A stretch of DNA of 64,000 bases from CAZAQK01 sp964535825 (GCA_964535825.1 CAZHUC010000002.1:62001-126000); one strand, 5' to 3'. Positions 23,989 through 34,533 are shown, counted from the first letter of the stretch. Translations and numbers: made by a program. Notes: generated by a model from the letters alone, not told the origin.

Positions 23989-25338
23989 TTATTTTTGCAG
24001 TGCTGACTGGTTATACACACTAACTGCCCTGAGCAGATCGATAGCACGCTGCAACTGATAATCTTCTGCAGCCTCATCACTGATATTTGCCGGCCTCTTG
24101 TCTTTGTCAGCCTTGCTGCTTTTAGACTCTTTTTCTTTAGCATCCTCAGACTCGATCGCCTTCTTCAGGGCTTCTTTTGCCTTTTTATCCTCAAGGTTAT
24201 CAAGACGTTTGCGCAGATCCGCCTCAGAACGCATCCTTTCTGTCTTGATCGGTTCGATCTTGGCCTGCTCAACTATGATATCCGGTGTGATACCTTTCGC
24301 CTGGATCGAATGACCCGATGGGGTGTAATAACGCGCGGTGGTAAGGCGGATAGCGCCATGCTCACTGACCGGGATCACCGTCTGTACCGAACCTTTACCA
24401 AAGCTCTTTGTACCCATAATGATCGCACGTTTGTGATCCTGCAATGCGCCGGAGACGATCTCAGAGGCAGAGGCAGAACCGTTATTGACCAACACAACAA
24501 CAGGGATGGAATCATTCACCAGCTCATCGCCTTCCTGTGCAGTGAAGCGCTTGGTACGGCTAGGGTCACGCTCGCGGGTAGATACGATCTCACCTTGCGA
24601 AAGGAACGCATCAGAGACTGATACAGCCTGATCCAGCAAGCCGCCCGGATTGTTACGCAGATCGAGCACAACACCACGAAGGTTCGGCAATTTCTTTTTA
24701 ATTTTCTCGAACTCATCACGCATCAGCTCGGTGGTCTGCTCGGTGAATGAGGTAACACGGAGGTACGCAATGTCATCACCTTCTGCGCGCGCGCGGGATG
24801 ATTTGATCTTGATCACCGCCCGCACGATCGGCACTTCGATCGGCTCCGGTGAAGACTCACGCAAAATAGTCAGCATTACCTTTGAATCTGACGGGCCACG
24901 CATCTTTTCTACTGCTTCCGACAGTGTAAGGCCCATCACCGCTTCATCATTGATATAGCTGATATAATCGCCCGGCTGGATACCCGCTTTTGCTGCCGGT
25001 GTATCGTCGATCGGTGATACTACCTTTACCAGTCCGTTCTCCATGGTGACTTCAATACCAAGGCCGCCGAACTCACCTTTGGTCTGCACCTGCATTTCCT
25101 TGAAGGCCTTTTCATTCAGGAATCCCGAATGCGGGTCAAGTGAGGTAAGCATGCCATTGAGTGCCGCCTCGATTAGATCCACGTCTTTTACTTCTTCCAC
25201 ATAATCTTCACGCACGCGCTCGAATACGTCGCCAAACAGTGTCAGCATTTCCAGCGTATCATTCTTATCCGCGTAAGCGATCAATGGGGCAATAAACAGC
25301 GCACTGCACAACAAACAGGTTTTAATACTACGGCGCAT
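23989..25338 (-). CDS. ctpA: Carboxyl-terminal processing protease (S41)
   Basis: A 449-residue periplasmic protease. Signal peptide at residues 1-23 (LLCSALFIAPLIAYA), PDZ domain at about 95-165 (GGLGIEVTMENGLVKVVSPIDDTPAAKAG in pieces: GGLGIEV, TPAAKAGIQPGD), then the S41 domain with the catalytic Ser in NNGSASASEIVSGAL and the Lys in GTKSFGKGSVQT. The C-terminal about 80 residues are Lys/Glu-rich and charged. CtpA proteins process or degrade envelope proteins, often peptidoglycan hydrolases, which fits the upstream envC gene. Confidence 0.93.
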   Translation of the reverse strand: MRRSIKTCLLCSALFIAPLIAYADKNDTLEMLTLFGDVFERVREDYVEEVKDVDLIEAALNGMLTSLDPHSGFLNEKAFKEMQVQTKGEFGGLGIEVTMENGLVKVVSPIDDTPAAKAGIQPGDYISYINDEAVMGLTLSEAVEKMRGPSDSKVMLTILRESSPEPIEVPIVRAVIKIKSSRARAEGDDIAYLRVTSFTEQTTELMRDEFEKIKKKLPNLRGVVLDLRNNPGGLLDQAVSVSDAFLSQGEIVSTRERDPSRTKRFTAQEGDELVNDSIPVVVLVNNGSASASEIVSGALQDHKRAIIMGTKSFGKGSVQTVIPVSEHGAIRLTTARYYTPSGHSIQAKGITPDIIVEQAKIEPIKTERMRSEADLRKRLDNLEDKKAKEALKKAIESEDAKEKESKSSKADKDKRPANISDEAAEDYQLQRAIDLLRAVSVYNQSALQK

Positions 25339-25362
25339 AAAAGAACGTGAACTCCTTGATTC

Positions 25363-26544
25363 TCAATTGCCTTTCAATCCGGCGAACCACGCGGCAGGAT
25401 TGATCGGCTGGTTATTTTTCCGCAATTCGACATACAGGCGGGAATCGTTTCCTTTCCATCCCATAGCACCAATCGGCTCTCCTTCCAATAGAAACTCTCC
25501 GGGATTTACATCGATACTACCAAGTCCTGCCAGCAATGTGTGAAAATCGTCACTATGCTTGACGATGACCATCCGGCCATAGGTTAAGAACTGTCCGGAA
25601 TAGATAACTTCACCATCATAAGGCGCAACCACTAGGGATGACGAGCTTGCTGCAATGCTTATGCCCTTACTTGCCCCGCCTCCCTTGGTAATATCGCCAA
25701 AACGCTCCTTAACATTACCCGAGACTGGTAGTTTCAGGCGGCCCTTAGCTTTGGTGAAGCTGCGCACCTTGCCCTTATGGGCTGACTCAGTGAACCAGCC
25801 ACTGCTTACTTCCTGCACTTCTTTCTTGCGTTCCTGAGCCTGTTTGTTCAGGGATTCAAGCAATTCCTTTAGGCCGTTCGCCTTTTGTGCCAGTTCTGCC
25901 GCGCGGGCGGCTTCCTTTTTCTGCTCGTTCTGCAGGCTCTCCTGCAGTTTCCGACGCTCAACAAGGCTGTCTGCCAGTGATTTTCTCTCTTCTTCCAGCG
26001 CTGCCTGTTTCTTTTCAGTGAGGGCACGATGAGACAGCAGTTTTGCTTCCAATTCCTTAAGCTCGACCACCTGGCGATTCAGTGCTTCGGTCTCCCTGCG
26101 TATATCCTCCGAGATCATTTTAAGCGCACGCGACACCCTGAGACGCTGCCTGGTATCACCCGGCATCACCACCATGGCCTCCACCGGCATCTTGCTGAAG
26201 CGCAGCGCAACCTGTACCATGGCTTCCAGCCGCACTTTGTTCTTTTCGATATGCTCCTTTTTCTCTTTGGTCTGTGCCGCGATCACCTCCAGCTTTTGTT
26301 TGGCTGCGCGCAATTCCTTATCTGCCTGTTGAATGGCAGTGGCCGTATTTACCAGCTTCTTTTGAAGCTCGCTGAGCTCGGCTGCAACCTTACGATTCTG
26401 AGATTCAAGGTTGCCCTGCCGTTTCTTGCTCTCTGCTATTTCCTTGCGTGTGCTCTCCAAATCATCCCGTGTAGCAGCATGAGACACGGAACAGGTAGCA
26501 AGAAAAAGCGCGGTCACCCATATAATTGCGGCGCTACGCAGCAT
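25363..26544 (-). CDS. envC: EnvC-like murein hydrolase activator (M23 domain)
   Basis: A 393-residue periplasmic protein with signal peptide (residues 1-23), a long coiled coil (about 25-245) and a C-terminal LytM/M23 domain. The domain's metal-binding residues look degenerate: the segment VKHSDDFHTLLAGL has the H-x-x pattern but no full HxGxDxxxxxG site, consistent with an activator of amidases rather than an enzyme. The ATG overlaps gpmI by 11 bases. Role in daughter-cell separation is by family knowledge. Confidence 0.9.
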   Translation of the reverse strand: MLRSAAIIWVTALFLATCSVSHAATRDDLESTRKEIAESKKRQGNLESQNRKVAAELSELQKKLVNTATAIQQADKELRAAKQKLEVIAAQTKEKKEHIEKNKVRLEAMVQVALRFSKMPVEAMVVMPGDTRQRLRVSRALKMISEDIRRETEALNRQVVELKELEAKLLSHRALTEKKQAALEEERKSLADSLVERRKLQESLQNEQKKEAARAAELAQKANGLKELLESLNKQAQERKKEVQEVSSGWFTESAHKGKVRSFTKAKGRLKLPVSGNVKERFGDITKGGGASKGISIAASSSSLVVAPYDGEVIYSGQFLTYGRMVIVKHSDDFHTLLAGLGSIDVNPGEFLLEGEPIGAMGWKGNDSRLYVELRKNNQPINPAAWFAGLKGN

Positions 26545-28084
26545 GGCCAGCCAACAATGAGCGGCCTGTCATGGCAACAGGTTGTGGAATTTTCATAATG
26601 CTAAGTACGGTAGGAGCAATATCGCCCAGTTTACCTTCCGGTATCGGTATCTTCTTACCTTTCAATGCAGCCGATGCAATGATAACAGGCACAAGATTCA
26701 GCGTGTGGGCTGTGTGCGCCTGCCCGGTATGACCGTCAAACAACTGCTCGGCATTACCATGGTCTGCGGTTACGATCAATGTGCCACCACTGGCGAACAC
26801 TGCTTCTGATACACGCCCAAGGCAGGTATCCACCGCCTCGACCGCCTTTTTTGCAGCATCCATATCACCTGTATGACCGACCATGTCTGTGTTGGCATAG
26901 TTCACAACGATAAAATCAAATGTTCCTGCCTGGATCGCGGCTACCAGCTTATCGGTCACTTCGGGTGCAGACATTTCCGGTTTCATATCGTAGGTCGCAA
27001 CCTTGGGTGATGGCACAAGGATGCGCTGCTCACCGGTGAATTCCTGCTCACGCCCGCCATTAAAAAAGAATGTTACATGGGCGTATTTTTCCGTTTCAGC
27101 GATACGAAGCTGTGTAAGCCCGGCTTTGGAAACAACCTCGCCCAGAATATCCGTTAGCGGCTCAGGTGTAAAAACTGCCTGCATCATGGTGCTGAGTTCT
27201 TTAGAGTATTCAGCCATTCCCAGTGCCGCCGCAAATTTCACCACACGCGCACGCGCAAATTCTTTGAAGGCCGGATTGAGTAATGCAGTTAGCAGCTGAC
27301 GTACACGATCAGCACGGAAATTGGCCATTAACACGCCATCCCCATCTTTCATGCCTGCATATTTGCCTACCACTGCCGGCAGCACAAATTCATCGGTGGT
27401 ATTTTCTGCATAGGCATGCACAACCACTTCGCTTGCCGATGCAAATGCAGAAGCTTTGCCTGCTACGATAGCATCGTAGGCTTTTTCCACCCTGTCCCAG
27501 CGCTTGTCCCTGTCCATCGCATAATAACGCCCACTCACGGTCGCAAAACTTACATTCACAAGACCAGACACTGCCTTTGCCAGATCAGCCAGATAGTCTT
27601 TTGCACTTTGTGGTGGCGTATCACGACCATCGAGGAATGTATGGATACACACCGGTACGCCAAGCCCTGACATGATACGCGCCATCTCAGCAATATGCGC
27701 CTGATGAGAATGCACACCACCGGGCGACACCAGCCCCATCAGGTGACATGTGCCACCGGATTTTTTAAGCGCATCTGCGAATGATCCTATCTTGGTGTTC
27801 TTTGCCAACGATCCATCTTTAATGGCTGCATCGATACGCGGTAACTCCTGCATGATGACACGACCTGAGCCGATATTCATGTGGCCAACTTCAGAATTCC
27901 CCATCTGGCCTTTAGGCAGGCCAACATGCAGCTCCGACGCATTGATGAGGCCGTTCGGATAATGAGTGATAAGCGAATCCCAATGCGGCGTATGAGCCGC
28001 CATGATGGCATTATGTTCAGGCAAGTCGCTATGCCCCCAACCATCAAGGATCGCAAGTACAACAGGTTTAGGACGAACGGACAT
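26534..28084 (-). CDS. gpmI: 2,3-bisphosphoglycerate-independent phosphoglycerate mutase
   Basis: A 516-residue cofactor-independent phosphoglycerate mutase of glycolysis and gluconeogenesis. The N-terminal metal motif LDGWGHSD, the catalytic Ser in QMGNSEVGHMNIGSGR, the FLDGRDTPP segment and the C-terminal VTADHGNAEQL metal site are all present. Length is as expected (about 510). First gene of the block followed by envC, ctpA, yibQ and rppH, an order common in alphaproteobacteria. Confidence 0.96.
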   Translation of the reverse strand: MSVRPKPVVLAILDGWGHSDLPEHNAIMAAHTPHWDSLITHYPNGLINASELHVGLPKGQMGNSEVGHMNIGSGRVIMQELPRIDAAIKDGSLAKNTKIGSFADALKKSGGTCHLMGLVSPGGVHSHQAHIAEMARIMSGLGVPVCIHTFLDGRDTPPQSAKDYLADLAKAVSGLVNVSFATVSGRYYAMDRDKRWDRVEKAYDAIVAGKASAFASASEVVVHAYAENTTDEFVLPAVVGKYAGMKDGDGVLMANFRADRVRQLLTALLNPAFKEFARARVVKFAAALGMAEYSKELSTMMQAVFTPEPLTDILGEVVSKAGLTQLRIAETEKYAHVTFFFNGGREQEFTGEQRILVPSPKVATYDMKPEMSAPEVTDKLVAAIQAGTFDFIVVNYANTDMVGHTGDMDAAKKAVEAVDTCLGRVSEAVFASGGTLIVTADHGNAEQLFDGHTGQAHTAHTLNLVPVIIASAALKGKKIPIPEGKLGDIAPTVLSIMKIPQPVAMTGRSLLAGHAA

Positions 28085-28095
28085 GATGATTCACG

Positions 28096-28797
28096 TTATA
28101 ATGCACTGTCCTCACCCGCATTCTTAAGTACGGATTTATCAGCGCGCTTACCGGACACTACATAATACACCAGCTTGGCAAGATTTGTAGTGTAGTCGGC
28201 AAGGCGCTCAAGATTCTTGGCCGCGAACATCACATGCGTGCAAACCACAACATTCTTTGGATTCTTTTCCATATCCTGCTGCATGAGTGTGAATATCTCG
28301 CGGTAGAGATCATCGATCTCTTCATCACGCCGCCAGACATCAATCGCTTTGCTCACATCTTTTTGCTCAAACGCCATAAGGGCAGAATCCAGCATATCAG
28401 CTATGCCATCCGCCATCTGCTCAAGTTTTTGAATCACAGGCTCTGGTGCGAACTCACCCATTTTCACACTGCGCTTTACGGTATTTTTTGCGAGATCTCC
28501 TGCACGTTCCAGCATGCCGGTAATTTTCAGTACAGAGATCACGAAGCGCAGGTCGATCGCCATCGGGTTCTGCAGTGCCAACACCACGGTTGCCGCTTCC
28601 TCGATCTGGAGGTCAAGATCATTGATGTGTTTATCAGCCGCCTTGGCATCCGCCACACGATGTTCATCGCGCGAACGGAAAGAGGCCTTTGCCGCCAGTA
28701 TCTGCGCACGCACTTCACCGCCCATATCCATGATGAGCTGCATAAGATGCTGGAGCTGAGCATCATAAGATCGCAATGTGTGTTGGCCAAGCGTCAT
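28096..28797 (-). CDS. phoU: Phosphate transport regulator PhoU
   Basis: A 233-residue PhoU made of two three-helix repeats, each with a metal-binding E/DxxxD-type motif (AKAADKHINDLDLQIE; DVWRRDEEIDDLYREIF). PhoU represses the Pho regulon by bridging the Pst transporter and PhoR, and affects phosphate uptake. The ATG at 28797 is preferred to a GTG nine bases upstream because AGGTGG lies at proper distance. It stands between rlmH and gpmI without pstSCAB or phoBR genes nearby, an unusual location. Confidence 0.93.
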   Translation of the reverse strand: MTLGQHTLRSYDAQLQHLMQLIMDMGGEVRAQILAAKASFRSRDEHRVADAKAADKHINDLDLQIEEAATVVLALQNPMAIDLRFVISVLKITGMLERAGDLAKNTVKRSVKMGEFAPEPVIQKLEQMADGIADMLDSALMAFEQKDVSKAIDVWRRDEEIDDLYREIFTLMQQDMEKNPKNVVVCTHVMFAAKNLERLADYTTNLAKLVYYVVSGKRADKSVLKNAGEDSAL

Positions 28798-28867
28798 AAA
28801 CACCACCTGTTGTGTTATATAGCTTGTCTATATCACAATAAATGCACACCGTAACAGGTTTTTTTAC

Positions 28868-29323
28868 CTAATCACGATGGTATGGATGACCAGCGATAAT
28901 GCTGTGCGACCTGTATAATTGTTCGGCCAGCATGCCACGCACTAGCATGTGTGGCCAGGTGACACGACCGAATGACCATTTCAGTGTGCTTTGCTTCAAC
29001 ACTGATTCGTGCAACCCATCGCTGCCACCGATCACGAACGCCAGTGATGAAATACCCTGCCCTTGCCACTGTTTTATTTGCGTGGCGAATTCCCGGCTGG
29101 AGAGTGTTTTGCCGGATTCATCCAGCGCAATGATACATTCGAACCCCTTGCAGGCATCAAGCAGGTGTTCGGCTTCTTTGAGTTTTCTTTGGGGAGTATC
29201 TGCTAGTTTGACATCGAATTCGCGGCATTCGATCTTCCAGGGTAGACGGCTAATGTAGGAGAGATATAAATCCCTCTCAGGCGAGGCCTTGGCCTTGCCG
29301 ATGGCCGCGATCAGAATCTTCAT
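28868..29323 (-). CDS. rlmH: 23S rRNA pseudouridine-1915 N3-methyltransferase
   Basis: A 151-residue SPOUT methyltransferase that modifies pseudouridine 1915 in helix 69 of 23S rRNA on assembled ribosomes. The SAM-binding knot motifs are visible: LDESGKTLSSREFA, FVIGGSDGLHESV and the C-terminal LAEQLYRSHSIIAGHPYH. Length normal. It starts 4 bases after rsfS, as in most bacteria. Confidence 0.95.
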   Translation of the reverse strand: MKILIAAIGKAKASPERDLYLSYISRLPWKIECREFDVKLADTPQRKLKEAEHLLDACKGFECIIALDESGKTLSSREFATQIKQWQGQGISSLAFVIGGSDGLHESVLKQSTLKWSFGRVTWPHMLVRGMLAEQLYRSHSIIAGHPYHRD

Positions 29324-29327
29324 GGGG

Positions 29328-29666
29328 CTAGTTCACTGCTTCAAGCTGAGGCAGCGCAACTGACCACATTTTTTCCAGGTTGTAGTAACCACGGGCTTCC
29401 GGACGGAAGATGTGAACGACAACGTCGCCAGCATCTACCAGAACCCAGTCACATACTTCCTGACCTTCGACCGATATATTTTCCATACCCGTGCTCTTGA
29501 GCATTTCCACGACATGGTCGGCAAGTGCGCCAACATGACGCGCTGAAGTACCGCTCGCAATAACCATGCGGTCGGCGAAATCAGATTTGCCGGCAAGGTC
29601 AACGGATACGATATTTTCAGCTTTATTGTTGTCTAGACAGGTTTGGATGAGTTGCTCAAGTTTCAG
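29328..29666 (-). CDS. rsfS: Ribosomal silencing factor RsfS, likely CTG start
   Basis: RsfS (RsfA/YbeB) binds L14 and prevents subunit joining under starvation. From the first ATG (29567) only 79 residues would be made, lacking the conserved first beta strand and helix. The same frame continues upstream with LEQLIQTCLDNNKAENIVSVD and LAGKSDFADRMVIASG, clearly homologous to the family N-terminus. No ATG, GTG or TTG is available there; the frame contains a CTG at 29666-29664 that overlaps the nadD TGA as CTGA and would give 112 residues (M-K-L-E-Q-L), the family's usual size. I therefore infer a CTG start with coupling to nadD. Confidence 0.85.
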   Translation of the reverse strand: MKLEQLIQTCLDNNKAENIVSVDLAGKSDFADRMVIASGTSARHVGALADHVVEMLKSTGMENISVEGQEVCDWVLVDAGDVVVHIFRPEARGYYNLEKMWSVALPQLEAVN

Positions 29667-30352
29667 GTACGAAAGCCTGGGAGATAACGTTTGATTGAGT
29701 ATAACCAGTCTCCTTTCTCAGTAAGGACTTCAGAAGTCCCCACACCTTTAGTATGCCCTAAAAAGGCATTTTTTCCAAGTGCTTTTCTTATGTCTGTGGA
29801 AGATATACGCATGGGTTTCAAATGGTAATAGAGGAATGCACGTCGCTTGGGTATCTTGCGTATGTTTATGTTTTTTATGATGAATTTACGCATATAATGC
29901 GCCGCACTGCTATGTAGTGCTTTGTTTGAATATGGTACACGATCCAGCACCATTACAGGCAGCAGATCAACAATACGTTTCCAATGTTGCCAGCGATGGA
30001 AGCACACCAGATTATCTGCACCCATCATCCAGATGAACTGTGTGGAAGGATGACGACGCTGTAAATGCTGCAGTGTTTTATAGGTGTATGCGAAGCCGCG
30101 TTGTTTCTCGATATCGGAAACAAATATCTTCGGATGTATCGCAAGTTGCTTGGCAGATGCGAAGCGTTTTTCATAATCCGCAAGTGATGCTTTATCTTTC
30201 AGTGGATTCTGCGGACTCACCAGCCACCACACCTCATCCAGATGCAGCTTGTTAAGCGCATATAAACTTATGTGCACATGCCCGGCATGAGCGGGGTTGA
30301 AAGATCCCCCCAGTAAGCCGATTACACGATGTCTGGAATGTATGGGTTTCAC
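29663..30352 (-). CDS. nadD: Nicotinate-nucleotide adenylyltransferase
   Basis: A 229-residue NadD that makes deamido-NAD from NaMN and ATP. The nucleotidyltransferase motifs GGSFNPAHAGH (residues 15-25) and ISSTDIRKAL (about 187-196) are present. The start is a GTG directly following the proA stop (TAAGTG), so the genes are coupled. Its TGA overlaps the proposed CTG start of rsfS. Confidence 0.94.
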   Translation of the reverse strand: MKPIHSRHRVIGLLGGSFNPAHAGHVHISLYALNKLHLDEVWWLVSPQNPLKDKASLADYEKRFASAKQLAIHPKIFVSDIEKQRGFAYTYKTLQHLQRRHPSTQFIWMMGADNLVCFHRWQHWKRIVDLLPVMVLDRVPYSNKALHSSAAHYMRKFIIKNINIRKIPKRRAFLYYHLKPMRISSTDIRKALGKNAFLGHTKGVGTSEVLTEKGDWLYSIKRYLPGFRT

Positions 30353-31636
30353 TTAAGGACGCGTCTGCCCCGTGCCATGCACAACATATTTATAGGTAGT
30401 GAGTTGTTCCGCGCCTACAGGCCCGCGTGCATGCAGCCTGCCGGTTGCGATACCGATCTCCGCACCAAAACCGAATTCGCCACCATCGGCAAATTGAGTT
30501 GAGCTGTTATGTATCACGATCGCAGAATCTACTTTGCGCAAGAAGTGGCGGGCTACCGCCTTATCTTCCGTAATAATCGCATCCGTATGATGCGAACCAT
30601 AACGATTGATATGCGCAATCGCCTCTTCCGCATCTTTAACCAGCTTCACAGAAATTACCGCAGCCAGATATTCCGTGCTCCAGTCATCTTCTGTCGCTGC
30701 TTTGATGCGCTTGTCGAGTTTCTGGGCAGCAGTATCGCCACGCACTTCACAGCCAGCATCTACCAACGTATCCACCAGTGAAGGCAACATGGTTTTGGCT
30801 ACTGATTCGTCAATCAATAGTGATTCTGTTGCGCCACAGATACCAACACGACGCATCTTGGCATTGAGCAAAACTTCGCGTGCCATAGCAGATGTTGCTT
30901 TCTCGTGAATGTATGTATGGCAGTTGCCTTCCAGATGTAAGAGCGTAGGCACACGGCTCTCATCCATCACGCGTTTGGTGAGTGATTTGCCACCGCGTGG
31001 AACGATCACATCGATATAATTGGTAAGCCCGAGCATCGCACCCACTGCCAGTCGGTCACGCGTAGGTATCACCTGCACAGAATCAGCAGACAAGCCTGCT
31101 GCTTTCAGACCGTGATGCAAGCATTCCGCTATGACCGTCGAAGAATGCAGGCTCTCTCCACCGCCGCGCAATATCGCAGCGTTACCGGATTTGATGCAAA
31201 GCCCTGCAGCATCCGCCGTCACGTTCGGGCGTGATTCATAAATGATACCAATCACACCGAGCGGCACAGACACACGCTGCATCACAAGGCCATTCGGGCG
31301 TGTCCATTCATCCAGCACTTTGTTCACAGGATCAGGTAATGTCGCAATGGTTTCAAGGCCCGCTGCCATCGCCTCAATACGCTTTTCATTAAGCATCAGG
31401 CGGTCGAGCATGGCAGCATCAAGGCCTTTTTCCTTGCCATATTCGAGATCTTTTTTATTGGCAGCGATGATACCGGTCGCATGTTCACGCAGCGCAAGCG
31501 CGGATTGTACCAGTGCCATATCTTTCTGCTCGTTGGTGGCATCTGCGAGCCCCTGGTATGCCGCGCGCGCGCGGCTGCCGATACCTTCCAGCATCGTTTG
31601 CACTTCATTTTTGAGTGATACTACTTCAGCGGTCAT
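30353..31636 (-). CDS. proA: Gamma-glutamyl phosphate reductase
   Basis: A 427-residue ProA that reduces glutamyl-5-phosphate to the semialdehyde in proline synthesis. The aldehyde-dehydrogenase-fold catalytic Cys lies in RRVGICGATESLLID, preceded by LEGNCHTYIH. The C-terminal FGFGAEIGIATGRLHARGPVG is the family signature in two overlapping parts. It follows proB by 32 bases. Confidence 0.96.
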   Translation of the reverse strand: MTAEVVSLKNEVQTMLEGIGSRARAAYQGLADATNEQKDMALVQSALALREHATGIIAANKKDLEYGKEKGLDAAMLDRLMLNEKRIEAMAAGLETIATLPDPVNKVLDEWTRPNGLVMQRVSVPLGVIGIIYESRPNVTADAAGLCIKSGNAAILRGGGESLHSSTVIAECLHHGLKAAGLSADSVQVIPTRDRLAVGAMLGLTNYIDVIVPRGGKSLTKRVMDESRVPTLLHLEGNCHTYIHEKATSAMAREVLLNAKMRRVGICGATESLLIDESVAKTMLPSLVDTLVDAGCEVRGDTAAQKLDKRIKAATEDDWSTEYLAAVISVKLVKDAEEAIAHINRYGSHHTDAIITEDKAVARHFLRKVDSAIVIHNSSTQFADGGEFGFGAEIGIATGRLHARGPVGAEQLTTYKYVVHGTGQTRP

Positions 31637-31668
31637 ATGCCCTCACTTTCCCTCATGATACCATGTTT

Positions 31669-32775
31669 TTATTCCAACACCATATCATCGCGATGGATCA
31701 ATACATCACGGCGTTTAAAGCCCAATATCTGCTCTATCTCGCCGCTTTTCTTGCCGGCGATACGCGTAGCATCCTCTGCAGCATAGGCGATAAGCCCCTT
31801 GCCAAGCTGCTTGCCTGCTTTGTTCTTTATCAACACAGCATCGCCACGGTCGAACTGGCCTTCCACCTTTACCACACCGGCAGGCAACAGGCTCTTGCCG
31901 GAAGCAAGTGCACCTGCCGCACCGTCATCCACGGTGATCGTGCCAGACGCATGCAATGAACCAGCGATCCATTCCTTGCGGGCGGTGCGTGGTGTTCCCT
32001 TGGCCATGAAATGCGTATGCTTGCCGCCTTGTATCAGTGTGCGCAGCGGATGCTCACCAAGACCTTTAGCAATCATTACCTGGCAGCCGGACGCGGTTGC
32101 AATTTTAGCCGCAGCGATCTTTGTTATCATCCCGCCGGATGACACACCTGATGCAGCGCCGCCTGCCATCTGCTCTATCTCTGCTGTTATCTCTGTCACT
32201 TCATCAATGAAGCGCGCGTTAGCATTATTCGCAGGATTCTCGGAATAGAGCCCATCAATATCTGAGAAGATGATGAGCATATCCGCTTCCGCCATTTGCG
32301 CCACACGCGCAGCAAGTCGGTCATTATCACCGAAGCGCAGCTCTGCGGTTGCCACCGTGTCATTCTCATTGATGACAGGGATGACGGATCTACTTTCCAG
32401 CAATGTATCCAGTGTGTTCTTCGCGTTCAGGTAACGGCGGCGATGGATGCTGTCATCTGCTGTAAGCAGTATCTGCGCAGGCTTCAGTTGGAACGCAGAG
32501 AACGCCTTATCCCACATGGAAAATAAAGTAATTTGCCCACACGCTGCCGCTGCCTGTTTTTCTTCAAGTGTTAGCACGCGTTTGCCATAACCCAGCGAAG
32601 GGCGGCCAAGCGCCACCGCGCCGGAAGTCACCACGATCACCTGCTTGCCTTCACCCACAAGAGCAGCAATGCTTTCTGCCATCTGCGCAAGAAAATTGGT
32701 GCGCAGCTGATTATCTGCATCGATCAGCAGCGACGACCCAACTTTGATTACAATGCGTTTTGCGTTGTTTAACAT
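31669..32775 (-). CDS. proB: Glutamate 5-kinase
   Basis: A 368-residue ProB that phosphorylates glutamate, the feedback-regulated first step of proline synthesis. An N-terminal amino-acid kinase domain (VIKVGSSLL at 8-16; VTSGAVALG; VINENDTVAT; FGDNDRLAA; FSDIDGLY; GGMITKIAAA) is followed by a C-terminal PUA domain (about 275-360). Full length; starts 5 bases after obgE. Confidence 0.96.
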   Translation of the reverse strand: MLNNAKRIVIKVGSSLLIDADNQLRTNFLAQMAESIAALVGEGKQVIVVTSGAVALGRPSLGYGKRVLTLEEKQAAAACGQITLFSMWDKAFSAFQLKPAQILLTADDSIHRRRYLNAKNTLDTLLESRSVIPVINENDTVATAELRFGDNDRLAARVAQMAEADMLIIFSDIDGLYSENPANNANARFIDEVTEITAEIEQMAGGAASGVSSGGMITKIAAAKIATASGCQVMIAKGLGEHPLRTLIQGGKHTHFMAKGTPRTARKEWIAGSLHASGTITVDDGAAGALASGKSLLPAGVVKVEGQFDRGDAVLIKNKAGKQLGKGLIAYAAEDATRIAGKKSGEIEQILGFKRRDVLIHRDDMVLE

Positions 32776-32780
32776 AACAA

Positions 32781-33830
<1,050 letters not shown>

Positions 33831-33835
33831 TCAAA

Positions 33836-33865
33836 CAAAAAGGGGAACAGTCACCTGCTCCCCTT
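33836..33865 (-). terminator. Intrinsic terminator between rpmA and obgE
   Basis: On the minus strand an 11-bp stem (one G-U pair), AAGGGGAGCAG / CTGTTCCCCTT, closes a GTGA loop and is followed by five T. It ends or attenuates transcription from the rplU-rpmA promoter before obgE. Confidence 0.8.
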
Positions 33866-33890
33866 AAATTGCATTCTTAGTGACTGATCG

Positions 33891-34139
33891 TTATGCAACA
33901 ACCGACACGTAGGTTTTGCCTGATTTCTCACGGAACTGAACTTTACCTTCCGCTACAGCAAAAATCGTGTGGTCTACACCAATATCCGTGCCAGCACCCG
34001 GGTATACCTTCGTGCCACGTTGACGGATGATGATGTTGCCCGGGATAACATCCTGGCCACCAAATTTCTTTACACCAAGGCGGCGACCTGCTGTGTCGCG
34101 ACCGTTGCGGGATGAACCACCTGCTTTTTTATGTGCCAT
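33891..34139 (-). CDS. rpmA: 50S ribosomal protein L27
   Basis: An 82-residue L27 whose N-terminal tail reaches the peptidyl transferase centre. The sequence [16 protein letters not shown] and the [13 protein letters not shown] segment are diagnostic. No N-terminal extension of the cleaved type is present. It follows rplU by 10 bases. Confidence 0.98.
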   Translation of the reverse strand: MAHKKAGGSSRNGRDTAGRRLGVKKFGGQDVIPGNIIIRQRGTKVYPGAGTDIGVDHTIFAVAEGKVQFREKSGKTYVSVVA

Positions 34140-34149
34140 TGTCTAGTCC

Positions 34150-34455
34150 TTACGCTTTAATGTCCGTAATTTTGATATCGGTCAGATACTGGCGATGACC
34201 TTTTTTGCGACGATAGTTGTGACGACGGCGTTTCTTGAAGATAACTACCTTGTCATCACGGAACTGCTTCACGATCTCAGCCATAACTTTTGCGCCAGAG
34301 ATGAGCGGCGCGCCGATTTTGCTGCCAGCCACGAGCACTTCACCAATTTCAACTTTATCACCTTCCTTGCCGGAAAGTTTTTCAACGGAAATAACGTCGC
34401 CGCTTTTCACGGAGTACTGTTTACCGCCGGTACGAATTACTGCAAACATGGACAA
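34150..34455 (-). CDS. rplU: 50S ribosomal protein L21
   Basis: A 101-residue L21 that binds 23S rRNA. N-terminal FAVIRTGGKQYSV and the C-terminal KKRRRHNYRRKKGHRQ are typical. First gene of an operon with rpmA, driven by a consensus promoter about 50 bases upstream. Confidence 0.98.
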   Translation of the reverse strand: MSMFAVIRTGGKQYSVKSGDVISVEKLSGKEGDKVEIGEVLVAGSKIGAPLISGAKVMAEIVKQFRDDKVVIFKKRRRHNYRRKKGHRQYLTDIKITDIKA

Positions 34456-34506
34456 GCCCTTGTATTATCTAAATATTTATATCTTTTTTATCAAAAGGAC
34501 TGGCAA

Positions 34507-34533
34507 ATTATAGGAGTTTTGGGCCCTTGTCAA
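34507..34533 (-). promoter_or_regulatory. Consensus sigma70 promoter of rplU-rpmA
   Basis: On the minus strand TTGACA (34528-34533) and TATAAT (34507-34512) are separated by 15 bases. Both hexamers match the consensus exactly; the spacer is two bases shorter than ideal. Transcription would begin near 34500, about 45 bases before rplU. Confidence 0.75.
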
